Below are positions 16,570 through 25,185 of a stretch of DNA of 36,100 bases, piece by piece. This DNA comes from Synergistaceae bacterium (GTDB lineage: Bacteria; Synergistota; Synergistia; Synergistales; Aminobacteriaceae): positions 1-36,100 of the forward strand of contig JAITGK010000038.1 of NCBI GenBank assembly GCA_031280635.1, in the 5' to 3' direction. The position numbers were made by a program, and so were the translations under genes. The notes under the pieces were generated by a model, which searched no databases, had not been told where the DNA came from, and saw nothing but the letters and a program-made list of their open reading frames with translations. Within the stretch, counting starts at the first letter, position 1; each line of letters opens with the position of its first letter.

Positions 16570-17907
16570 CTAACTGAAGGTGGACCAGGAGAAGGCGTCC
16601 AGGGCCTTTTCATCCACGTCCTTCTGATAACGGATACGAGGCATCCCCATGGTGACGATCCCGGAGTTAGAGTCAAGGGAGTAGCTGCGCGCGTCGGCCT
16701 CGGGGTCTTCTCCGATCACGGTGTTGTCAGGGATGTAGTTGTGGGCGTCCACAATGGCGCGGCTGATACGGCAGTTCCGCCCAATGACCACGCCTTGAGC
16801 GATGACGCTCTCTTTAATAGTTGTGCCCGGCTGCACCACACAGTTCCGCGAGAGGACGGACTTGTACACCTCCGCGCCCAAGATACGGCATCCCTCCGCG
16901 ATGAGAGCGCGGTTGACGGTACATTCGTGACCCTCCGCCGGGTAAGAGTAAGAGGGCGGGTCGGCGTAGGAGATGGTGCGTATTGGCCACATCGGGTTGT
17001 AAAGCGTCATCTCGGAGTCATAAGAGAGAAGTTCCATGTGGGCCTGCCAGTAGGCCTTGATCGTGCCTACGTCGCGCCAGTAGGGCTTATCATCGCGCCA
17101 CTGGTGCATCCTTTCGATCTCGCGAGTAGAGTGGGGCAGGACGTTGGTGGAGAAGTCGTAGGCATAGACCCTGGCGTTCTGTTGTACCAGGCCGGGGATG
17201 ATGTCGCGCCCGAAGTCGTGACTGGTGGGCTGCTGGGAGTCCTGAACGAGGGCCTCCTCTAGGATGTGTCGATCGAAGATGTAGTTGCCCATGGAGGCGT
17301 AGCAGAACCCCGGCCTGTCGGGGATCTCCGGCGGTACGGAGGGCTTCTCAAGGAACTCGACGATGCGCCCGGAGGCGTCGGTCTTGATGCAACCGAACTG
17401 AGACGCGTCAGCGACGGGAACCACGTTGGCCGCGACGGTGACGTCGGCCTTTTTAGTGAGGTGGTATTGCAGCATTTGCTCCACGTCCATCTTGTAGATG
17501 TGGTCTGCCGCGAAAATGCACACCTGGTCGGCCTTGAAAAGGGAAACGAGGTGCAGGTTCTGGAAGACGGCGTCCGCCGTTCCCTGGAACCAGTGCTCGC
17601 CGCGCCACATCTGCGCGGGTACCAAGGTCACGAAGAAGTCGCGCCCGCGCATGGCCCCGCCGAACTGCCACCCCTGCTCAATGTGCTCGTTCAAGGACTG
17701 ACTCTTGAACTGGACGAGGACGTAAATGGCGTAGATACCACTGTTGACCAGATTGGAAAGGGCGAAATCGACAATGCGGTACTTGGCCCCAAAGTAAACG
17801 GCCGGTTTCGCCCGATAACGGGTCAAGGGCATAAGGCGTTCCCCTTTGCCCCCCGCGAGCACAACGCCGAGAACTCTCCCGTACTTCCCTCCGTACATGG
17901 ATGGCAT
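16570..17907 (-). CDS. glgC: Glucose-1-phosphate adenylyltransferase
   Basis: A 445-residue enzyme making ADP-glucose from glucose-1-phosphate and ATP, the committed step of bacterial glycogen synthesis. The N-terminal nucleotidyltransferase domain has VVLAGGKGERLMPLT, RAKPAVYFGAKYRIVDFALSN and FAADHIYKMD. The catalytic and sugar-binding parts FLEKP, SMGNYIF and YWRDVGT follow, then the left-handed beta-helix (roughly 300-430, e.g. VIGRNCRISRAIVD). The ATG at 17907 is chosen because AGGGAGGGG precedes it and it begins 7 bases after the glgA stop; an in-frame ATG at 17943 would overlap glgA and lacks a site. The ATG three codons later (17898) is also possible. Middle gene of a compact minus-strand glycogen operon. 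Confidence 0.95.
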   Translation of the reverse strand: MPSMYGGKYGRVLGVVLAGGKGERLMPLTRYRAKPAVYFGAKYRIVDFALSNLVNSGIYAIYVLVQFKSQSLNEHIEQGWQFGGAMRGRDFFVTLVPAQMWRGEHWFQGTADAVFQNLHLVSLFKADQVCIFAADHIYKMDVEQMLQYHLTKKADVTVAANVVPVADASQFGCIKTDASGRIVEFLEKPSVPPEIPDRPGFCYASMGNYIFDRHILEEALVQDSQQPTSHDFGRDIIPGLVQQNARVYAYDFSTNVLPHSTREIERMHQWRDDKPYWRDVGTIKAYWQAHMELLSYDSEMTLYNPMWPIRTISYADPPSYSYPAEGHECTVNRALIAEGCRILGAEVYKSVLSRNCVVQPGTTIKESVIAQGVVIGRNCRISRAIVDAHNYIPDNTVIGEDPEADARSYSLDSNSGIVTMGMPRIRYQKDVDEKALDAFSWSTFS

Positions 17908-17914
17908 CCCCTCC

Positions 17915-19630
17915 CTAAAGAATTTTTTTGTAAAGCTCTCCATAGAGACGCGCGGATTTATCCCAGGAGAAATCCTCCGCCATGCCCCGCGCGCGTATTT
18001 TCTGCCAGGCCTTGACGTTGGAGAAGCGCTCTATGGCGCGTTTCAGAGACCAAAGCATCCCTTGGGTATCGTAGGTCAGGAAAGTGAAGCCGTTGCCGCC
18101 GTTCTCCACGTCGGCGTCGGTCACGGTGTCGCGAAGCCCCCCTACCTCGCGCACCACGGGAACGGCGCCATAGCGCATGGCAATCATCTGGGACAGACCG
18201 CAGGGCTCGAAAAGCGACGGCATCAGGTAAATGTCCCCCCCAGCGTAAAGAAGATGGGCTAGGGGCTCGCTGTAGCCAGGGAAGAAGCACACGGAGTCGC
18301 TGTTGGACGCGCTGACGTCCCTCAACGCATCCTCGATCCACCGGTGTCCACTGCCTAGAAAGACGAACTTCGCCCCCAACGCCCTCACCTGTTTCAGGGC
18401 AGGCAGAACGATATCAAACCCCTTCTGCTCCACCAAACGAGAAACACAGACCACGATGGGACCGCTGTAGGCGGGGTCAAAGGAGGTGTTTTTCAGAAGC
18501 TCCGCGCGGCACGTTGCCTTGCCCGCCAGCGAGGAAGCGCTGTAGCACTCTGGCAGGAGGGGGTCTGTCGCGGGGTTCCAAAGGTCCACGTCGATGCCGT
18601 TCAAAATGCCGCTCAACTTATGGCGCTGAGAGTAGAGAACGCCCGACAGGGCCTGAGTGGACTCGTAGGTCTGTATCTCCCAGGCGTAGCGCGGGGAAAC
18701 GGTGGTCAGCGCCGACGCGGTGAAGATCGCGCCCTTCAAGAGGCTGACCTGCCCGTAAAACTCGAGCCCGCCGGCGTTGAAACAAGAGGGATCCATGCCG
18801 GACTCATCGAAAAACGAGCCCGGATAGAACATCCCCTGATGGGCGGCGTTGTGCATCGTCAAAACGCTTTTCTGCCCCTGGTCGCGGAGCTTGCGGTGCC
18901 AGGCCAAGGCGCAGGGCAGGTAAGAACTCGTCCAGTCATGGCAGTGGTAGACGTCCGGCGCCCAACCAATGACCTTTTTCAAGTCCAGAGCCTGCATGGC
19001 GAAAATGGCAAAGGGGCGCACCGTCCAGGAGTTCAAATCCCAGGGGTACATCTCGCCCGCGTAGTACTCCGACTCCAAGAAGTAGACCGGCGCCCCGTCC
19101 ACGTCAACCCGGTGCACCGTGGCGTCGGCGGCCTGCCAAGCGTAGGAGGCGCTCGCCTTTTGGGGGAAGGTGGAGACTTTGTACCCTCCCTCCCGCAACC
19201 GCTCCATGACCCCCGACCAGGCGGGCGTTACCACGCGGACGTCGATGCCCTGTTGAAGCAGGGCTTTTGGCAGGGAGCCCATCACATCTCCCAGTCCGCC
19301 CACTTTGGAGAAAGGGGATAACTCCGTCCCGACAAAAAGAACCCTCAAGTTTGACCCCTCCGAGTCTGTAATTTTCGATTCCGAAGGTTTTGGACTCAGC
19401 GACTTTGGCCCTGAAAGCTTCACCCCCGAAGAACTCGTTTTGGAAGCCGTTTTTTTGGCTGAGGCCTTAGAAGAAACTTCGGGAGCCGCGGCTGTGGAAG
19501 CCTTAGAAGCCCGTACTTTCACCACTGACTCCGACGCCGCGGCTTTAGGAGCCGCGGGCTTGGAGGCCGGACGCTTTGAACTTGGGCTTTCAGACCCCGA
19601 TTTCCGTCCGCGGTCCTGCTGCGCGGCCAT
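17915..19630 (-). CDS. glgA: Glycogen synthase with long disordered N-terminal extension
   Basis: A 571-residue GT5 glycosyltransferase that transfers glucose from ADP-glucose to an alpha-1,4-glucan end. The catalytic part begins only near residue 94 with LRVLFVGTELSPFSKVGGLGDV, the ADP-glucose binding motif. Conserved HDWTS, TMHNAAHQG, NGIDVDLWNP, CVSRLVEQKGFD and the C-terminal LFEPCGLSQM follow, as in standard GlgA of about 480 residues. The extra 93 residues are rich in Ser, Ala, Lys and Pro, without any predicted fold. No ATG occurs between the annotated start and the catalytic domain; a GTG near codons 36-37 is an alternative start. The gene begins 4 bases after the glgP stop, so translational coupling is likely. 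The role of the extension is unknown. Confidence 0.93.
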   Translation of the reverse strand: MAAQQDRGRKSGSESPSSKRPASKPAAPKAAASESVVKVRASKASTAAAPEVSSKASAKKTASKTSSSGVKLSGPKSLSPKPSESKITDSEGSNLRVLFVGTELSPFSKVGGLGDVMGSLPKALLQQGIDVRVVTPAWSGVMERLREGGYKVSTFPQKASASYAWQAADATVHRVDVDGAPVYFLESEYYAGEMYPWDLNSWTVRPFAIFAMQALDLKKVIGWAPDVYHCHDWTSSYLPCALAWHRKLRDQGQKSVLTMHNAAHQGMFYPGSFFDESGMDPSCFNAGGLEFYGQVSLLKGAIFTASALTTVSPRYAWEIQTYESTQALSGVLYSQRHKLSGILNGIDVDLWNPATDPLLPECYSASSLAGKATCRAELLKNTSFDPAYSGPIVVCVSRLVEQKGFDIVLPALKQVRALGAKFVFLGSGHRWIEDALRDVSASNSDSVCFFPGYSEPLAHLLYAGGDIYLMPSLFEPCGLSQMIAMRYGAVPVVREVGGLRDTVTDADVENGGNGFTFLTYDTQGMLWSLKRAIERFSNVKAWQKIRARGMAEDFSWDKSARLYGELYKKIL

Positions 19631-19634
19631 GACC

Positions 19635-21380
19635 CTACATTCCCCGGAAATCCACGGAGTACGCTTTCGCGGCGTATTCCCTGACCACGCGGTGGGTGTT
19701 GAAAAACGAGGCGTTGAGAGCGATGGTGTGCTGCATCATGCTCACCCATTTTTCATGGTTGTTGTAGTAAGTGGGGATGATCTTTTTTTCGAGCTTTTCG
19801 TAGAGGTCGATGGCGTCCAGGGACTCGTCATAATGGCTATCGTAGTCCGCCGCGCTGGGCTCCGGTCCGATGGACCAGCCCGTAATGTCCTCGATCCAGC
19901 CCTCGATCCACCAACCGTCTAGGACGGAGAAGTTCATGATACCGTTCATCGTGCACTTCATGCCGCTGGTACCACTAGCCTCCCGGGGGCGCATGGGAGT
20001 GTTCAACCACAGGTCCACGCCCTGGGTCAGGAGGGAGGCGATCTCCATGTTGTAGTTGTCGATAAAGACGATGGAGATGGAGTCCTGAAGGTCTTTCGCC
20101 GTCCTGTGGATTTTTTGCAACACGGCCTTGCCGCCGTTGTCGCTGGGGTGCGCCTTGCCCGCGAAGATGAACTGTACCTTGCGTCCACCCACCACCTCCA
20201 AGAAACGGTTGACATTGGAAAACAGCAGGTCGGCCCGCTTGTACGTGGCGGCGCGGCGCGCGAAGCCCAGGGTCAGCGCTTCCGGGTCCAACTGCTTGCC
20301 CGTAGTCTCCAGAACGCGGGCAAACAACCTCAACTTGGCGGCCTGGTGCGCCGCCCAAATATCCCGCTTGGGAATGGTCAGGGCCTGGACAAGGCGACCG
20401 GGGTCTTGCTCCCAGCCGGGGATGTGCTTGTTATAGAGTTTACGCATACCAGAACTGACCCAGGTGGTCGGGTGCACGCCGTTGGTCACCCAGTCCACGG
20501 TCTCCATCTTGAACATGGCGTTGCTGACCTCGGCGTGCTTTTTGGCGACGCCGTTGACATAACGGCTGTAGCGCAAGCCCAGTTCCGTCATGGACACGCC
20601 CTGCACGTCGGGCATCATTCGCCGGATGGTGGCCAACGCGTCGGGCGGGAAGGCGCGCTCAATGAGGCTGAACTCGAAATAGTCGTGGCCCGCGGGCACG
20701 GGTGTGTGTGTGGTGAAGACCACCTGCTCCCGGATTTTGTCGGGGTCGTAGTACCCCTGCTCCCGCATCAGCTCAAGGGTTAAAAATCCCGCGTGACCTT
20801 CATTTAAATGGAAGGTCTCGATATTCATGTAGCCCAGGTCGCGCAGCACGCGAAGCCCGCCCACGCCCAGAATGAACTCCTGACAGAGGCGGTAGTAGTT
20901 ATCCCCGCCGTAGAGGTACCAGCAGAGCCTGCGATCGTCGGGGTGGTTGGGCTCGAAGTCGGTGTCCAGGAAATACACGGGCAGGGGGTAGCCCGTCTCG
21001 CCAACGATCACGTACACCCACACGCCCACGTGAATCTCGCGTCCTTGAAGGGTCAAAGAAATCTTGTTGGGGAGCAGGGTCAACTCATGAGAGGGGTTCC
21101 ACTGAACGGGCTTTTCCTTCTGCCAGCCGTCCTCGTTGAACTCTTGAACGAAGTATCCTTTGCGGTACAAGAGGGTGACGCCCGCCATGGGAAGCCCCAC
21201 GTCGGCCGCGCTCTTTAAAATATCGCCCGCTAGAACTCCTAGCCCGCCGGAGTAGGTAGGAATGGATTCCTTCAACCCCACCTCCATCGAAAAGTAGGCG
21301 AGAGGCCTAAAAGCTGGGTCGTTTTCCATTAAGGTTCTCAAAGAATTGCCCAAGTCGCTCTTGTGAAGTCTCTGAATCAT
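19635..21380 (-). CDS. glgP: Alpha-glucan (glycogen) phosphorylase, short form
   Basis: A 581-residue pyridoxal-phosphate enzyme of family GT35 that releases glucose-1-phosphate from alpha-1,4-glucan. Recognisable parts are AYFSMEVGLKESIPTYSGGLGVLAGD near the start, HLNEGHAGF, THTPVPAGHD, the WVTNGVHP segment, FAGKAHPSD, and the cofactor loop GTSGMKCTMNG with the PLP lysine near residue 475. It belongs to the shorter bacterial and archaeal group (usual E. coli-type length is about 800). The ATG at 21380 is preferred over an upstream TTG because AGGAG is nine bases ahead of it. The gene is immediately upstream of glgA and could supply or recycle glucose-1-phosphate for GlgC. Confidence 0.94.
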   Translation of the reverse strand: MIQRLHKSDLGNSLRTLMENDPAFRPLAYFSMEVGLKESIPTYSGGLGVLAGDILKSAADVGLPMAGVTLLYRKGYFVQEFNEDGWQKEKPVQWNPSHELTLLPNKISLTLQGREIHVGVWVYVIVGETGYPLPVYFLDTDFEPNHPDDRRLCWYLYGGDNYYRLCQEFILGVGGLRVLRDLGYMNIETFHLNEGHAGFLTLELMREQGYYDPDKIREQVVFTTHTPVPAGHDYFEFSLIERAFPPDALATIRRMMPDVQGVSMTELGLRYSRYVNGVAKKHAEVSNAMFKMETVDWVTNGVHPTTWVSSGMRKLYNKHIPGWEQDPGRLVQALTIPKRDIWAAHQAAKLRLFARVLETTGKQLDPEALTLGFARRAATYKRADLLFSNVNRFLEVVGGRKVQFIFAGKAHPSDNGGKAVLQKIHRTAKDLQDSISIVFIDNYNMEIASLLTQGVDLWLNTPMRPREASGTSGMKCTMNGIMNFSVLDGWWIEGWIEDITGWSIGPEPSAADYDSHYDESLDAIDLYEKLEKKIIPTYYNNHEKWVSMMQHTIALNASFFNTHRVVREYAAKAYSVDFRGM

Positions 21381-21468
21381 TCCCAACTGCTCCTTTCCAT
21401 TTCCACCATACTCAACTCACATACCGAATTGAACAATCAATATGGCATGAATTATTTCCGATTGTTTC

Positions 21469-21497
21469 ATTATCTCATAATTTTCTCCGAATTTCAG
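21469..21497 (-). promoter_or_regulatory. Weak promoter candidate for the glgP-glgA-glgC-uvrC unit
   Basis: On the minus strand CTGAAA (21492-21497) and GATAAT (21469-21474) are 17 bp apart within an AT-rich 163-bp gap between malQ and glgP. The -35 match is poor, so the genes may instead be read from malQ. Confidence 0.25.
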
Positions 21498-21543
21498 AGC
21501 CGTTTCAAAAAATTTTAGAGCTTTGCCCTACGCTTTGCCCTGC

Positions 21544-23034
21544 CTATGCTCTACCGTAGAGACGGGAAAGGGTTTTGAGGTGGGTCGCTAGGGCGTCCGA
21601 AGTTTGAGCCGGCAGCATACGCCACTCCCAGTTCCCCGTGGGCGTGGAGGGGACGTTCATCCGAGCCTCTTCCCCCAGCTCTAAGTAATCCTGCATCTGA
21701 ATGACGGCCGTCTCCGCCACAGAGAACATCGCCATGCGTATCATGTCGCCGCAGATCGTCGCGCGGCTGATATTCTTGTCCAAGTAGAAAACCAGGTTGG
21801 CGATCTCCTTTGAAGTCCCTTCCTCGTCGAACCAGCCAAGAGAGGTGTTGTTGTCGTGGGTACCCGTGTAGACCACGTTGTCGGGAGTGTGGTTGTGGGG
21901 AGCGTAAAGGTTCTGTCCAGGGTCGTCGAAGCCGAAGTGTAAGATCAGCATGCCCGGAAGCCCCATGCCCTTGCGCGCGGCCTCGATCTCTGGCGTGAGA
22001 ACGCCCAGGTTCTCGGCCCAGAAGGGCCTGTTGGGAAACTCCCAGCTCAGGCGTTCAAAAAAACTCTGATGAGGCGCGGCGCGCCAACAGCCCGTCTCGG
22101 CGGTTTTCGAGCCAGCGGGTACCGCCCAATAGCCAATAAACCCCCGGAAATGGTCTATCCGTATTTTGTCGAAAACATGTAGAAGGTGACGCAGACGGCT
22201 CATCCACCACTGAAAGCCGTCGGACTCCATCACGTCCCATCGGTAGAGGGGGTTCCCCCACAACTGCCCTGTCTTGCTGAAGTAGTCGGGAGGAACGCCT
22301 GCCACGGAAATGGGCGTCAACCGCTCATCCAACTCGAAGAGGTGGGGATTTGCCCAAACGTCGGCGCAGTCAAGGGTTACGTAAATGGGCATGTCGCCCA
22401 CAAACTCAATGTCGCACTGCCGCAAACAGTCCTTTAGCGCCGCCAGCTGGGAGTAGAAAACGAACTGAACGAATCGGTGGTACTCAATTTCGTCCTGAAG
22501 GGTCTCCCAAGTTTTGTGCAACGCCTCGTGGTGACGGTATTTCAAGGGGTCGGGCCAATGGTACCAGCACTTTCCCTCCTGGCTTTCCTTGAGCGCCGCG
22601 AAGAAGCTGTAGGACTCCAGCCAGTGGCGGTGGGAGGTGAAAAATTTCTCGTACTCTGTCCTTTGCCCCGCCTTCTTGAAGTTCGACCAGGCTAGGCGCG
22701 TGAGTCTTCCTTTGTAGCCGCGCGCTAGATCGTAGTCAATCCGTCCTTGGGCGAACTCCGGGGCGTCTTTTAGGTCGTCCGCGCTCAACAAGCCTGAATC
22801 GGCCATGACCTCCGGGCTGATGAGCAACGGGTTGCCCGCGAAGGCTGACGGGGGGCTGTAGGGCGAGTTTCCGCTGCCGCCGTCTACCACGGTCAAGGGC
22901 AGTACCTGCCACACCGTCTGCCCGGCTTTTTTCAGAAACTTGGCAAACCGGAACGCCTCCGGGCCCAAGTCCCCTATGCCGTATTTCGACGACAAAGAGG
23001 TCATGGACAAAAGAATTCCACTTTTGCGTACCAT
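21544..23034 (-). CDS. malQ: 4-alpha-glucanotransferase (amylomaltase)
   Basis: A 496-residue GH77 enzyme that transfers maltosyl or longer glucan chains between alpha-1,4-glucans. The typical opening (SGILLSMTSLSSKYGIGDLG) and the catalytic residues are present: nucleophile Asp294 in IRIDHFRG, acid/base Glu341 in WAENLG and transition-state Asp394 in TGTHDNNT. The ATG at 23034 matches the normal family N-terminus and has GGAGGG upstream; a longer in-frame version from 23118 adds only unrelated residues. It lies upstream of glgP on the same strand, with a 163-bp gap. In this setting it would trim and rearrange the chains made by GlgA and degraded by GlgP. Confidence 0.95.
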   Translation of the reverse strand: MVRKSGILLSMTSLSSKYGIGDLGPEAFRFAKFLKKAGQTVWQVLPLTVVDGGSGNSPYSPPSAFAGNPLLISPEVMADSGLLSADDLKDAPEFAQGRIDYDLARGYKGRLTRLAWSNFKKAGQRTEYEKFFTSHRHWLESYSFFAALKESQEGKCWYHWPDPLKYRHHEALHKTWETLQDEIEYHRFVQFVFYSQLAALKDCLRQCDIEFVGDMPIYVTLDCADVWANPHLFELDERLTPISVAGVPPDYFSKTGQLWGNPLYRWDVMESDGFQWWMSRLRHLLHVFDKIRIDHFRGFIGYWAVPAGSKTAETGCWRAAPHQSFFERLSWEFPNRPFWAENLGVLTPEIEAARKGMGLPGMLILHFGFDDPGQNLYAPHNHTPDNVVYTGTHDNNTSLGWFDEEGTSKEIANLVFYLDKNISRATICGDMIRMAMFSVAETAVIQMQDYLELGEEARMNVPSTPTGNWEWRMLPAQTSDALATHLKTLSRLYGRA

Positions 23035-23123
23035 AAAGCTCGCTTCCCTCCGTCTAACGTTTGGGGTTCCGCTTTCGATACCCCAGACAGCTACGCGATC
23101 GCTCGCGCCCTCTCCCATTTTTG

Positions 23124-23129
23124 ATTATA
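23124..23129 (-). promoter_or_regulatory. Possible -10 box for malQ
   Basis: TATAAT on the minus strand about 90 bases before the malQ ATG. No convincing -35 at the usual distance. Confidence 0.3.
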
Positions 23130-23307
23130 CCTCAGGATATGATAAAACACTTATCTATGGAATTTTTGGTTTGAAGTCTTTGAGAAAACCCACGACTTGT
23201 TGTTCGCGAAAGCTCAACCCGCGACGTATCCTCGCCCTGATTGAGCGCGTACGTTATGATTGCGGCGTGGTATGACATTATCGGCTACACAAGCAGTCGC
23301 TCTGGGG

Positions 23308-23336
23308 TTGACAGTTAAGGGGCAAGACAGCATACT
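23308..23336 (+). promoter_or_regulatory. Sigma-70-type promoter of rnj-uppP-maf
   Basis: A perfect -35 TTGACA (23308-23313), a 17-bp spacer and -10 CATACT (23331-23336). The start of transcription would be near 23343, giving a leader of about 70 nt. Confidence 0.65.
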
Positions 23337-23374
23337 TTTCCGATAGAACGCCCATGCGGCGCGGTGAAAAAACG

Positions 23375-23405
23375 AGGCGCGTAATCGCGCGAAAACTGAA
23401 AGTAA
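23375..23405 (+). repeat. Possible decayed left half of repeat R
   Basis: GCGCGTAATCGCGCGAAAAC resembles the R segment TGCGTAATCGCGCGGAAA. Only about 25 bp are comparable, so this may be chance. Confidence 0.25.
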
Positions 23406-23414
23406 GGTGTATAA

Positions 23415-25166
23415 ATGGCTACAAAACCACATCGCAGGCGAAGCGCGCTTGCGGCGGGAAAGACAGGAAAAAGTGCGCGGTTGAGGTTCATCCCCCTGGG
23501 AGGGGTGGGAGAGATTGGAAAGAACATGTACGTCCTCGAATACGGCGACGACATCATTGTGATCGACAGCGGCCTGATGTTCCCCGACCAGGAACTACCG
23601 GGGATTGACTTCATCGTCCCGGACATTTCCTACTTGGAGGCCAACCGGGAGAAGGTGTTGGGCATCCTTCTAACCCACGGGCATGAGGACCACACTGGGG
23701 GGCTTCCTTTTGTCCTGCAGCGGCTCAACGTTCCCCTTTACGGGACGCGCTTGACCCTGGGTCTGGTGGGGAATAAGCTGCGGGAGGACCTACCCCTGTT
23801 GGAACCCCGGATGAAGGAGGTCAAGGCGGGGGACGTGGTCGAGGTCGGACCGTTCAATATCCGCTTCATCGCGGTCAGCCACTCGATACCGGACGGCGTC
23901 GCTCTCTCCATCGAGACTCCTCTGGGTCGGGTGGTTCACACGGGCGACTTCAAGCTTGACTCCACGCCCATCGACGGACGGATCACGGACTACGGGGCCT
24001 TCGCTGAAGAAGGAGACAAGGGGGCGCTCTTGTTGCTGTCCGACTCCACCAATGCTGAACGCAAGGGCTTCACTCCGTCGGAGCGACTCATTGGCGGTAC
24101 TCTCGACCACCTCTACAGGAACTACAGGACGCGGCGATTGATCATTTCATCATTCGCCAGCAACGTCCACCGCATTCAGCAGGTGGTGGACGGGGCGGCG
24201 CGCTTCAACCGCAAGGTGGTGTTTCTGGGGCGTAGCATGGTGCGCAACGTGGAACTGGCGAAAAGCCTGGGATACCTCCACGTGGACGAAAAAATGGTGC
24301 TGCCCGTGGAGGACATCGGGAAGGCCCCAGAAAACCAGCTTGTGGTTATGACCACAGGTAGTCAGGGAGAGCCCTTTTCTGGATTGGTAATGATGAGTCG
24401 GGGCGAGCACAAGCAGATCTCCCTGGGTGAGCGGGACGCGGTGTTCCTTTTGGCCTCGGTTATTCCTGGCAACGAGAAGCTGGTCAACAACACCATCAAC
24501 CGCCTGTTCTCCATCGGCTGCGAGGTTGTCTACGAGTCGGACAAGCTGACTCACGTCTCTGGACACGCCTCGTCCGAGGAGCTCAAGATCATGCTGAACT
24601 TGGTGCGTCCCCAATACTTTGTTCCCATTCACGGGGAATATCGCCACCTGGCTCATCATTCTCAACTCGCCCAGGACGTGGGGATTCCAGCGCGTAACAT
24701 CTTTATCATGGCCAACGGCGAGGTGCTGACCTTTCAGAAGGGGGCTCGGCCCCACACGCGGGAGCGCGTCCAGGCAGGGGCCGTGGTCATCGACGGGAAC
24801 GCCGTGGGCGAGATCAAGGGCCGGGTGATGAAGGAGCGTTTGGAGCTGGCGGAGGGCGGCATCATCGTGATTTCCCTGGCGCTGGGGCAGGGGGGGAGCC
24901 TTTTGGCGCCCGTGATCGTGGAGAGTCGGGGGTTTTTCGTTCAGGACGAGGACAGCGACGTTCTGAACGAGATACGTTCCGCCTCGGAGAAAGTAGTGAA
25001 GGAACTTTCAGGAAGCCAGATGATCGACGCTGAGGCGTTGGCCAAGGGAATAAAGAATCGCGTGCGGGAGGTTATGCGCCGCCGTAACGCCTCTTATGCC
25101 GTCGTTCTGCCCCTGATCTCTGTAACAGGCGGCAGTCGGGGCTCCAAGAACTGGTTCGAACTATAA
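23415..25166 (+). CDS. rnj: Ribonuclease J
   Basis: A 583-residue metallo-beta-lactamase/beta-CASP nuclease that degrades and matures RNA with 5' exonuclease and endonuclease activity. The metal-binding motif THGHEDH (His88, His90, Asp92, His93), the further ligands in VSHSIPD and HTGDFKLD, the beta-CASP segment (SSFASNVHRIQQ, TTGSQGEP, SGHAS) and the terminal HGEYRHL are present. The C-terminal tail domain is complete and the length is normal. ATG at 23415 follows AAGGTG. It is the first gene of a three-gene unit with uppP (19-bp gap) and maf. It is the only RNase J in view; a paralogue (J1/J2) could exist elsewhere. Confidence 0.96.
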   Translation: MATKPHRRRSALAAGKTGKSARLRFIPLGGVGEIGKNMYVLEYGDDIIVIDSGLMFPDQELPGIDFIVPDISYLEANREKVLGILLTHGHEDHTGGLPFVLQRLNVPLYGTRLTLGLVGNKLREDLPLLEPRMKEVKAGDVVEVGPFNIRFIAVSHSIPDGVALSIETPLGRVVHTGDFKLDSTPIDGRITDYGAFAEEGDKGALLLLSDSTNAERKGFTPSERLIGGTLDHLYRNYRTRRLIISSFASNVHRIQQVVDGAARFNRKVVFLGRSMVRNVELAKSLGYLHVDEKMVLPVEDIGKAPENQLVVMTTGSQGEPFSGLVMMSRGEHKQISLGERDAVFLLASVIPGNEKLVNNTINRLFSIGCEVVYESDKLTHVSGHASSEELKIMLNLVRPQYFVPIHGEYRHLAHHSQLAQDVGIPARNIFIMANGEVLTFQKGARPHTRERVQAGAVVIDGNAVGEIKGRVMKERLELAEGGIIVISLALGQGGSLLAPVIVESRGFFVQDEDSDVLNEIRSASEKVVKELSGSQMIDAEALAKGIKNRVREVMRRRNASYAVVLPLISVTGGSRGSKNWFEL

Positions 25167-25185
25167 AGACCTGAGGAGGGTTTTG

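Larger units (their letters stand above)
23035..23414. other. Divergent intergenic region malQ / rnj
   Basis: 380 bp without a gene. It holds a clear plus-strand promoter for rnj, a possible minus-strand -10 (TATAAT at 23124-23129, without a matching -35) for malQ, and a short stretch reminiscent of the left half of repeat R at about 23375-23405. Small open frames here lack ribosome binding sites. Confidence 0.6.
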
